34,463 nucleotides of DNA. It comes from an uncultured Nitrosomonadales bacterium (GTDB lineage: Bacteria > Pseudomonadota > Gammaproteobacteria > Burkholderiales > Gallionellaceae). The notes below the pieces were generated by a model that did not search any database, was not told the DNA's origin, and was given only the letters and a program-made list of their open reading frames with translations. The stretch covers positions 1 through 34,463 of the forward strand of contig CAIRBC010000317.1 of assembly GCA_903876685.1 (NCBI GenBank). Reading direction: 5' to 3'. Shown piece by piece: positions 19,457-27,667 of this stretch; within the stretch, counting starts at the first letter, position 1; every line of letters begins with the position of its first letter. The translations under genes and the position numbers were made by a program.

Positions 19457-20653
19457 ATGTGTGCAACAGTTCGGCTTACCTTGCTTCGTTTGATAAAAAA
19501 ATTCTTTTGTGGCGTAATTCCCCTTTTACTGCTGGCATCACCAGTGACCTTTGCAGCTGGAACGGTGGTAAGGATGCAAACTTCCCTGGGGGCGATAGAC
19601 ATACAATTGTATGACGCGGACGCGCCTAATACCGTGGTCAATTTTTTGAGTTATGTGAATAGCGGTGCCTACACCGGTTCGTTAATCCATCGCAGCGTAC
19701 CGGGATTTATTATCCAGGGTGGCGGCTATGGCTGGAACAATACACTAGGCGGATGGGCAGCCATCGCCGCCAATTCACCGGTAGTGAATGAATATAGCAA
19801 GACTCGTTCAAACTTGCGAGGTACGATTGCGATGGCAAAGCTGGGCGGCAACCCCGACAGCGCTACCAACCAGTGGTTCTTCAATCTTGCGGACAATTCG
19901 GCAAATCTTGACACACAAAATGGCGGATTCACGGTATTCGGCAAGGTGATCGGCAATGGCATGCAAGTGGTAGATGCCATTGCAGCGTTGCCTGTGAACC
20001 CTTCTGTTTTAGCATCCCCATTGGACGCGATCCCTGAAATTCCACAAGCAAATAATTCCTACAGCCTGGTTGTCGTCAGTAGCGTTACCCTGGCACCGCA
20101 GGCAGCAACAGGTTGGAATCTGCTGGGTAATAGTCTGGATCAGCCTGTCAATGTCACGTCCATCGCGGATGATCCTGGCACTATAACCTCGGTCTGGAAG
20201 TGGGACGCAGCAGGGAAAAATTGGCAGTTTTATACGCCATCGATGGATAGCGTAACACTTCAGTCTTATGCGTTGAGCAAGGGCTACGGCGTGCTGAGCG
20301 TAATCAACCCTGGGGAAGGCTATTGGGTCAACGCGAATGCCACCGTAACGCCCAGTGCGCAGCCAGGGGCGTTATTTAACCTGACGGCAGACAAGCTGGT
20401 TACTGGCTGGAACCTGCTCGCTACTGGCAACAATGTTACGCCAGCTGCCTTCAATACCAGTCTGGGCGCGTCAGGTATAACCACGCTTTGGGCATGGGAT
20501 AATGCATCATCCAAATGGGTCTTCTATTCCCCGTCACTGGATGCAAAAGGAGGTTCTGCACTTTCCAGCTATATTACCAGCAAGGGTTATCTGGATTTTG
20601 CAACGACCAACAAGAAGCTGGGAAATGGCACCGGTTTCTGGGTGAATCGCTGA
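19457..20653 (+). CDS. Exported cyclophilin-type peptidylprolyl isomerase with a duplicated C-terminal module
   Basis: Signal peptide-like N-terminus; VRMQTSLGAIDIQLYDADAPNTVVNFLSYVNSGAYTGSLIHRSVPGFIIQGGGY...NQWFFNLADNSANLDTQNGGFTVFGKVIGNGMQVVDAI (PPIase); then two about 80-90 aa WNLL...W.W....W.FY.PS.D...L..Y..SKGY...G.G.WVN repeats. Confidence 0.9.
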   Translation: MCATVRLTLLRLIKKFFCGVIPLLLLASPVTFAAGTVVRMQTSLGAIDIQLYDADAPNTVVNFLSYVNSGAYTGSLIHRSVPGFIIQGGGYGWNNTLGGWAAIAANSPVVNEYSKTRSNLRGTIAMAKLGGNPDSATNQWFFNLADNSANLDTQNGGFTVFGKVIGNGMQVVDAIAALPVNPSVLASPLDAIPEIPQANNSYSLVVVSSVTLAPQAATGWNLLGNSLDQPVNVTSIADDPGTITSVWKWDAAGKNWQFYTPSMDSVTLQSYALSKGYGVLSVINPGEGYWVNANATVTPSAQPGALFNLTADKLVTGWNLLATGNNVTPAAFNTSLGASGITTLWAWDNASSKWVFYSPSLDAKGGSALSSYITSKGYLDFATTNKKLGNGTGFWVNR

Positions 20654-20746
20654 GTATGCGACGTGCCAGGCACGGTGACACACTTTACGCAATTACCAAT
20701 GAGGTTAAAGGGTGGTAGAAGATCTCCTAGGCCCATGGGACTTACC

Positions 20747-20809
20747 GTAGGGTGCGTTTACGCACCATTTGCGATACATCATAAATTCTGGTGCGCAAGC
20801 GCACCCTAC
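20747..20809. repeat. MITE/REP-like imperfect palindrome
   Basis: gtagggtgcgtttacgcacca ... tggtgcgcaagcgcaccctac; arms match at 19 of 21 positions; between convergent genes. Confidence 0.85.
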
Positions 20810-20938
20810 GAAACCCATTTTTCAAAGGGGGGGCATTGGTAGTCTTTAGCTCCGAAGAGCGTCGAGTCATCTAGTCACCCATTTTTTGTCATCGGAAGTG
20901 TCAACTACTTTGGGACTGAAATGAAGGATGCCTAACTC

Positions 20939-21484
20939 TTAACTTTCTTGTATATAATGAAGACTCGGTTTGTCGATTTCCTGGTCGAAATCAGATTCCA
21001 AGGTGTCGGCATATCCAGCCTTCTTCTCATTCAAAAGTCTCTGATGCTCAGCTTCTTCGTCTCTAAGGCTGGAGATCAGTTCTCGAACAGAGACATCCTG
21101 AATGGTCGCCAGGATACTGTTATAAAAGTTGTAGGCCTTAATTTCAGACTCTAAAGCGACTTCCAAGGCATGTCTTGGAGACATGAAGCGTTTTGCTTTA
21201 CCCGGATCAGGTGCTTCGATATTTTTGTCTATCATATTTGGCGTGACGCGTGTAGGAGCATCGCCAAACAGCAAACGTCTACGTTCTGAAATTTCAACTC
21301 CGTGACGCTTCTCGTTTCGCGCCATCATGGCAAAGAAATTTGTCGCATCACCGGGATAGCGTTGTCCGAGTTGCTCAGTAAAAGCTAGGTAGCGGTCTTC
21401 GGATTCCTTTTCAATCAGCACTGCTAAATCGAGTGCGTCCATTAAATTTAAAGTTGAAAAATCAAGTTCAATACTCATAAGCAT
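20939..21484 (-). CDS. Rubrerythrin/ferritin-like diiron protein
   Basis: Four-helix diiron-like motifs: EKESEDRYLAFTEQ, ARNEKRHG, ESEIKAYNFYNSI, DEEAEHQRLL. Confidence 0.8.
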   Translation of the reverse strand: MLMSIELDFSTLNLMDALDLAVLIEKESEDRYLAFTEQLGQRYPGDATNFFAMMARNEKRHGVEISERRRLLFGDAPTRVTPNMIDKNIEAPDPGKAKRFMSPRHALEVALESEIKAYNFYNSILATIQDVSVRELISSLRDEEAEHQRLLNEKKAGYADTLESDFDQEIDKPSLHYIQES

Positions 21485-21647
21485 CTCCGGGATTAAAGAG
21501 GTAGTTCCATAAAGTTAGAAAATTAAATTACACCTGTCGAGAGTATCCACTTGTTTTGTGGTCACCGTCAATGACTAAATTGCAGTTCGCATAACGACTT
21601 TGCCAGGAAGTAACATGTCATTCAGCGCCACGCGTATTTGAATTTTA

Positions 21648-22250
21648 TCAAGGATATTTTTCAAGCAAAGCCTCGACCGCAGCGATATCTGCATGGGTGT
21701 CAGGGTGGCGACTCCCGCTGTAGCGTGCGTTTTCAGGCAGTATCACCAGATGGATCTGCACGCCAGACTCTCCGGTCAGGGTATAGCTGGGTACGGTCTC
21801 GTTTTTGCCGCCGAAATGTACTTTCCAGACATTGTCGGTAAAAGTAATATTTTTACGCAGCAGAAATAACAATACCGCTTTCACATCGTCGGAAAACAGC
21901 ATCAGGTTGATGTCAGAATGTTCGCCTGCCAGGCCACTTAATACCGAACCGGTCAGGTAGGGGTGAAATTCCGCAAATAACCGCATGCACTGCAGGGCTT
22001 CCGCACGCAACTGCTGCAATATTTCCGGATGGGTTGCGCTTTGATAAAGCATGCGAAAGCTACGCAAGGCGTTATCAATTTCGTCATTGCTCGGCATATG
22101 TTGCGTATCAGCCGCACCTAATTGACGGGCGGCCTTGCGCTTGGCTTGCACATGGTCGGTGATGCCGTCCTCCGCCATCAGTCTGGCCGCCTGATGCGCC
22201 AGTTGTTCACGCATCAGGTCACGCTTGCCGGTATGTTGAGTTTTAGTCAT
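21648..22250 (-). CDS. Conserved hypothetical protein with a nucleotidyltransferase-like motif
   Basis: YLTGSVLSGLAGEHSDINLMLFSDD resembles the Gs...DxD NTase core, with N in place of the second acidic residue; good ORF just downstream of mrcA. Confidence 0.6.
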   Translation of the reverse strand: MTKTQHTGKRDLMREQLAHQAARLMAEDGITDHVQAKRKAARQLGAADTQHMPSNDEIDNALRSFRMLYQSATHPEILQQLRAEALQCMRLFAEFHPYLTGSVLSGLAGEHSDINLMLFSDDVKAVLLFLLRKNITFTDNVWKVHFGGKNETVPSYTLTGESGVQIHLVILPENARYSGSRHPDTHADIAAVEALLEKYP

Positions 22251-22253
22251 GGT

Positions 22254-24560
22254 TTAGAGTAACTGGTCCTTGATAGCATCGGAAGACTTGGGTTCGGTGG
22301 CGCGGGGGGCAGAAGGATCTGCAGTGGCCCCATCTTGATAGAAGTATTCGATCAGAGAGCCGTTCGGATCGCGTTGCCCGTTGTCGTTGATACGTGCCGC
22401 CACCATATTGTCTGGCATGGCGTAAAGTGCCTGCGGCACCTCCTTTAATGCCTTTTCCATATAGCTCATCCATATCGGCAAGGCTGCGCCGCCCCCTGTT
22501 TCCTTGTCTCCCAGGCTACGCGGCTGATCGAAACCCATCCAGGCAACGCCGACCAGCGTGGGCTGAAAACCACAAAACCAGGCATCGGTGGAATCATTGG
22601 TGGTGCCGGTTTTACCGGCCAGATCCTGGCGACCCAGTTGCATCGCCCGGTAAGCAGTGCCGTGTTTAACCACGTCCCCCATCATGCTGACCATCGTAAA
22701 CGCGTTGCGCACATCAATCACCTGATTCGCGCCGTCACCCGCAATAGCCGGTTTTGCCTGACTCAGTACCTTGCCGTTAGCGTCTTCGATGCGCTGGATG
22801 AAATACGGGGTGACGCTATAGCCGCCATTGGCGAACACAGAATAACCTGCCACCATCTGTAAAGGGGTGACCGAGCCAGCACCGAGTGCCATGGTGAGAT
22901 AGGGCGGGTGCTTTTCGGCAATGAAGCCAAATTTGGTGAGGTAATCTTGCGCATAATGGGGAGTGATCGCCTGCAAAATGCGTATCGACACCATATTTTT
23001 GGATTTGGTCAGTGCATGGCGCATGCGCATCGGTCCATCGTATTTGCCATCATAGTTTTTAGGCTGCCAGGGGTCACTGCCAGTCTGCTCAGAATCGAAA
23101 GTCAGGGGCGCATCGTTAATGATGGTGGCCGGGGTGAATCCTTTTTCCAGCGCAGCCGAATAGATGAAAGGCTTGATGCTGGAACCGGGTTGACGCCATG
23201 CCTGGGTGACGCGATTAAACTGGTTATGGCTAAAGTTGAAGCCGCCAATCAACGCGTGGATGGCGCCATCGTGTGGATCGGCTGAAACAAACGCGGCTTC
23301 CACCTGTGGAACCTGGCTGATTTGCCATACGCCCTTGTCAGTTTTTTGCAACCGGATGATCGATCCGACCACGATACGTTGGTTCAGAGCCACCTTGCCC
23401 GTCAAGGCACGCTGAGCGAACTGCAAGCCTTCGCTACCTACTTCAGCAATTTCGCCACCCTTGCAATAGGCTCTTAAAGCGCTTGGGGATGCGTCCAGTA
23501 CCACGGCAGGAATCAGATCATCGTTTTCGGAAGCATCTTGCAACGCTTCTTCGAGATATTCTTCTTGCGTGCCTTTTTTCAAGTCGGCAAAGCCTTCGGG
23601 GCCGCGGTAGCCGTGGCGGCGATCATATTCCAGCACGCCATTACGCACAGCCTTGTAGGCAGCCTGCTGATCCTGATGACGTATCGTGGTATAAACCTTC
23701 AAGCCTGAAGTATAGGTTTCATCCTTGTATTCGTCATAAACAACCTGGCGTACCATCTCGGAAATATAGTCGGATTTGCTGCCAAATTCCTGATTGGCGT
23801 GCCGGGGAATGAAGGGTTGCTGCTGCGCCTGCGCGAGTTGCTGGTCGCTGATAAAATGCAACTCATGCATTCGGCGCAGTACATACTGCTGGCGTAATTT
23901 GGCACGCTTGGGGTTGACGATCGGATTGAAGGTGGAAGGAGCCTTGGGTAATCCGGCCAGCATGGCAGCATCGGCCACGGTGACTTGCGCCAGGGGCTTG
24001 CCCAGGTAAACCTGAGAGGCTGCAGCAAAGCCGTAGGCGCGCTGTCCCAGGTAAATCTGGTTGATATACAGTTGGAGAATTTCGTTCTTGCTCAGGTTCT
24101 GTTCGATCTTGAAAGAGAGCATTACCTCATTGAATTTACGGGTGAAGGTTTTTTCCTTGGAAAGAAAGAAATTTCTCGCCACTTGCATGGTGATGGTGCT
24201 CGCCCCCTGTTTCGCGCCGCCAGAGGTGAAGTTGAAAATGGCCGCACGCAACACGCCCAGATAATCGACACCGCCATGCTCGTAAAATTTGTCATCTTCG
24301 GCTGCCAGAATAGCCTTTTTCATAACCTCGGGCACCTCGGAAATTTTCACCAGCGCGCGACGCTCTTCACCAAACTCATTGAGCAGCACGCCTTCGGCGC
24401 TATAGATACGCAAAGGGATTTTAGGACGATAATCGGTAAGCACATCCAGCGTTGGCAGTGAGGGATAAGTCAACATGACTGCCAGTCCCAACAGGATTGC
24501 GGGAAGCAAAAATAGCGTCAACAGGACGACCAGCGGAAAAAACCAACGGCGAAAATGCAT
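22254..24560 (-). CDS. mrcA: Penicillin-binding protein 1A (transglycosylase/transpeptidase)
   Basis: AAEDDKFYEHGGVDYLGVLRAAIFN; KQGASTITMQVARNFFLS; RQPGSSIKPFIYSAAL (SxxK); KSKNMVS; AGKTGTTNDSTDAWFCGF (KTG); divergent from pilM as in many betaproteobacteria. Confidence 0.96.
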   Translation of the reverse strand: MHFRRWFFPLVVLLTLFLLPAILLGLAVMLTYPSLPTLDVLTDYRPKIPLRIYSAEGVLLNEFGEERRALVKISEVPEVMKKAILAAEDDKFYEHGGVDYLGVLRAAIFNFTSGGAKQGASTITMQVARNFFLSKEKTFTRKFNEVMLSFKIEQNLSKNEILQLYINQIYLGQRAYGFAAASQVYLGKPLAQVTVADAAMLAGLPKAPSTFNPIVNPKRAKLRQQYVLRRMHELHFISDQQLAQAQQQPFIPRHANQEFGSKSDYISEMVRQVVYDEYKDETYTSGLKVYTTIRHQDQQAAYKAVRNGVLEYDRRHGYRGPEGFADLKKGTQEEYLEEALQDASENDDLIPAVVLDASPSALRAYCKGGEIAEVGSEGLQFAQRALTGKVALNQRIVVGSIIRLQKTDKGVWQISQVPQVEAAFVSADPHDGAIHALIGGFNFSHNQFNRVTQAWRQPGSSIKPFIYSAALEKGFTPATIINDAPLTFDSEQTGSDPWQPKNYDGKYDGPMRMRHALTKSKNMVSIRILQAITPHYAQDYLTKFGFIAEKHPPYLTMALGAGSVTPLQMVAGYSVFANGGYSVTPYFIQRIEDANGKVLSQAKPAIAGDGANQVIDVRNAFTMVSMMGDVVKHGTAYRAMQLGRQDLAGKTGTTNDSTDAWFCGFQPTLVGVAWMGFDQPRSLGDKETGGGAALPIWMSYMEKALKEVPQALYAMPDNMVAARINDNGQRDPNGSLIEYFYQDGATADPSAPRATEPKSSDAIKDQLL

Positions 24561-24711
24561 GTTTAATTATCCAAAAGGGTGTAAAGATGATATTGTGTGG
24601 GAATTATATCTCTCTGAAGGCAAATTAATCCTCAAATATAAATAACTTTAACTGGTTTTTAGTTATGCTAGGATTTAAACCACTTTATACGGGAAAGAAC
24701 TAAAACATCCT

Positions 24712-25812
24712 ATGATTAAAGTCAATTTTGATATCCCGCTTGATTTTCTACAAACCAAAACTCCCCCCTTGATCGGAGTGGACATCAGCACGTCCTCAGT
24801 GAAAATGGTTGAACTGAGCGAGCTGCCCAAAAAAGGTGGCTACGTCGTTGAACGCTACGCGATCGAACCGCTACCCAAAGATGCGGTTACCGATGGTAAT
24901 ATCAACAATCTGGACGCGGTCGCTGATTGTCTGCAACGCACCTGGAAACGTCTGGGGAGTCGCATCAAGAATATCAGCCTGGCGCTTCCTGCCGCTGCGG
25001 TGATCACCAAAAAAATATTGCTGCCGGCCGGCATGCGCGAGGAGGATCTGGAATATCAGGTAGAGTCCGAAGCCAATCAGTACATTCCATTTGCGCTGGA
25101 AGAAGTCAACCTCGATTTTCAGGTAATCGGTCCCTCTCCCGGCAATCCTGAGGAAATCGAAGTGCTACTGGCGGCATCGCGCAAAGGGAATGTCGAAGAT
25201 CGGGTCGCAGCAGCACAGGGTGCAGGCTTGAAGGCACTGGTAGTCGATGTAGAGCCCTATGCCGCCGAGACGGCCTTCGAACAGATACGCGCCCAACTTC
25301 CGGATAATGCCTCGGAAAAATGTGTCGCATTGGTTGACATAGGCGCTTCCGTGATGAATGTTAACGTGTTGCGCAATGGGCAATCAATTTATACCCGGGA
25401 TCAGCAAATAGGCGGTGAACTGCTCACACAGCAAATTCAGAGCGCCTATGGGATGTCGATTGAAGAGGCAGAACAGGCCAAACGCAATGGTGGCTTGCCG
25501 GATAACTACGAAATTGATGTGTTATCACCTTTTCGCGAGAGCGTGGTGATGGAAATCGCACGCGCGCTGCAATTCTTTTTCACCTCGACCCAATACAATG
25601 AGGTCGATTACATCGTCTTGTCCGGCGGTTGTGCGGTATTGCCAGGTCTCGATGATGCGGTAGCGACACGCACCCAGGTGAGTACCATGGTAGCTAATCC
25701 CTTCGCGCTAATGACTTTGTCCAGTCGCATCAAACCGCGACAGTTGCAGACGGATGCACCCTCCTTGATTGTCGCCTGTGGACTGGCGATGCGCCGGTTT
25801 GATCCATCATGA
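24712..25812 (+). CDS. pilM: Type IV pilus assembly ATPase-like protein PilM
   Basis: GVDISTSSVKMVELSE; ALPAAAVITKKILLPAGM; VLSGGCAVLPGLDDAV. Confidence 0.96.
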   Translation: MIKVNFDIPLDFLQTKTPPLIGVDISTSSVKMVELSELPKKGGYVVERYAIEPLPKDAVTDGNINNLDAVADCLQRTWKRLGSRIKNISLALPAAAVITKKILLPAGMREEDLEYQVESEANQYIPFALEEVNLDFQVIGPSPGNPEEIEVLLAASRKGNVEDRVAAAQGAGLKALVVDVEPYAAETAFEQIRAQLPDNASEKCVALVDIGASVMNVNVLRNGQSIYTRDQQIGGELLTQQIQSAYGMSIEEAEQAKRNGGLPDNYEIDVLSPFRESVVMEIARALQFFFTSTQYNEVDYIVLSGGCAVLPGLDDAVATRTQVSTMVANPFALMTLSSRIKPRQLQTDAPSLIVACGLAMRRFDPS

Positions 25813-26405
25813 TACGCATTAATCTGTTACCGCATCGTGCGGAAAAGCGTCGCGCCAGGCAGATACAATTTGCCGCACTCTGCTTGATTTCGCTGCTGCT
25901 CGGTGCGATGGTAGTGGGCTTGGTGCACTTTGCAATCGCCTCACAGCTCTCTTATCAGCAACGGCGCAATGATTACCTGAAGCAGGAGATTGCGATTCTC
26001 GACAAGCAGATTGCGGAAATCAAGAAGCTTAGGGAGCAGACGGAGTCGTTGCTGGCGCGCAAGGATGCAGTTGAGAAGCTGCAAAGTGACCGCTCGGACG
26101 TGGTGCATCTGCTGGATCAGATGCTGCGCATTCTGCCGGATGGCGTTTATCTTAAATCTCTGAAACAGACAGGGAATAAAATTAATATGTTAGGCTTTGC
26201 GCAGTCCAATGCGCGTATCTCGACTTTGATGAGGTCGATCGAAGCTTCACCGTGGCTGGACTCGCCGGCCTTGGTGGAAATTCATGCTTCTACCACGGGT
26301 GGTTCGCGCGTAAGCGAATTTACACTGACTTTCAACCTGACCAAGCGGAGCGCGGTCGAGATTGCAGCCGATAAAACCGCTGGTACCAAAGGCAGAGTAA
26401 AATGA
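25809..26405 (+). CDS. pilN: Type IV pilus assembly protein PilN
   Basis: MIRINLLPHRAEKRRARQ; overlaps pilM and pilO. Confidence 0.96.
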   Translation: MIRINLLPHRAEKRRARQIQFAALCLISLLLGAMVVGLVHFAIASQLSYQQRRNDYLKQEIAILDKQIAEIKKLREQTESLLARKDAVEKLQSDRSDVVHLLDQMLRILPDGVYLKSLKQTGNKINMLGFAQSNARISTLMRSIEASPWLDSPALVEIHASTTGGSRVSEFTLTFNLTKRSAVEIAADKTAGTKGRVK

Positions 26406-27034
26406 TGACACTTGAAGATCTGAGAAATCTGAATCCGAAAAATCCGGGTTCGTGGCCCTTGGCGGCTAAAATTATCGCCTTCGTTTGTTTGTTTTTCGCT
26501 GTGATTGTCGCAGGTGCCTTGCTAGACTGGCAGAGTCAATATGAAAGCCTGCTAGCCATCCAGAAAGAAGAAGTCACGCTCAAGGAAACTTTCCTTATCA
26601 AGAAAAAGCAGGCGATTAATCTGGATTTGATCAAGAAGCAGCTGAATGAAACTCAGGAATCTTTTGGTGCCTTGCTCAAGCAATTGCCCAGTAAATCTGA
26701 AATGGATGCCCTGTTGACCGATATTAATCAGGCAGGTTTAGGTCGAGGCTTGCAGTTTGATTTGTTTCGCCCGGGCAGCGAAACGATGCGCGATGGTGCC
26801 TTTGCCGAGCAGCCGATCACCATCAAGGTATCCGGAAGCTATGATGATATAGGCAAATTTGCCAGCGATATTGCGGTGTTATCGCGTATTGTTACGCTTA
26901 ACGACATTTCAATCGTCCCAGTATTAAACAGCGGACTAACCATGGATGCCGTTGCAAAGACTTTTCGTTATCTGGATGAAGATGAGACGTCAGCCCAGAG
27001 AAAGGCCGCCAAGGCCGCAGGAGCGAAAAAATGA
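26402..27034 (+). CDS. pilO: Type IV pilus assembly protein PilO
   Basis: LEDLRNLNPKNPGSWPLAAKIIAFV; QLPSKSEMDALLTDINQAGLGRGLQFDLFRP; YDDIGKFASDIAVLSRIVTLNDISI. Confidence 0.96.
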   Translation: MMTLEDLRNLNPKNPGSWPLAAKIIAFVCLFFAVIVAGALLDWQSQYESLLAIQKEEVTLKETFLIKKKQAINLDLIKKQLNETQESFGALLKQLPSKSEMDALLTDINQAGLGRGLQFDLFRPGSETMRDGAFAEQPITIKVSGSYDDIGKFASDIAVLSRIVTLNDISIVPVLNSGLTMDAVAKTFRYLDEDETSAQRKAAKAAGAKK

Positions 27035-27537
27035 AAAAACTCATTTTGCTGACAGCGATGCTGCTGGCCGGTTGCGGCGGCGAGGAATTTCAGGATTTGC
27101 GTGATTTCGTCAAGAATGCCGGCGCAGATATGCGCGGCAAGATTCCACCGCCGCCGGAGGTAAAGCCATATGAGCCTTTTGCGTATAATAATGATGCCAA
27201 CTTGCCGGATCCTTTCAAGTTGCGCAAGCCTGAATTGCATTCAGGGGGACGTTCCGGCATAAACCAGCCGGATATGGACAGACCCAAGGAAGCATTGGAA
27301 GAGTTCCCGCTTGAAGGCATCAGGATGGTAGGGTATTTGTACAGAAACAAGATTGCCTATGCCGTGATCAGGGCGCCGGACGGCAAGTTGCATCGGGTCA
27401 AGCCTGGCAATTATGTGGGTTTGAATTTTGGGCTGATTCAGGAAGTAACCGACACGGAAACGAAGATCAAGGAGATGGTGCAAGACAGCGCCGGCGACTG
27501 GTCGGAGCGCATGAGCAGTCTGCAGTTGGTAGAATGA
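27031..27537 (+). CDS. pilP: Type IV pilus pilotin/assembly lipoprotein PilP
   Basis: Lipobox MLLAGC; EFQDLRDFVKNA; LPDPFKLR; LEEFPLEGIRMVGYL; VKPGNYVGLNFGLI. Confidence 0.95.
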   Translation: MKKLILLTAMLLAGCGGEEFQDLRDFVKNAGADMRGKIPPPPEVKPYEPFAYNNDANLPDPFKLRKPELHSGGRSGINQPDMDRPKEALEEFPLEGIRMVGYLYRNKIAYAVIRAPDGKLHRVKPGNYVGLNFGLIQEVTDTETKIKEMVQDSAGDWSERMSSLQLVE

Positions 27538-27667
27538 GCAAGAATATTTTGAGTGGATAATTTTGATAAATCCACCGTACTGGCCAAGCATCAGTCCGAG
27601 CATAATATAATATTGACCGACTCTTAATGATGGCTGATTCCGGCATTGCCGGTTTAGGAGCAAGACA

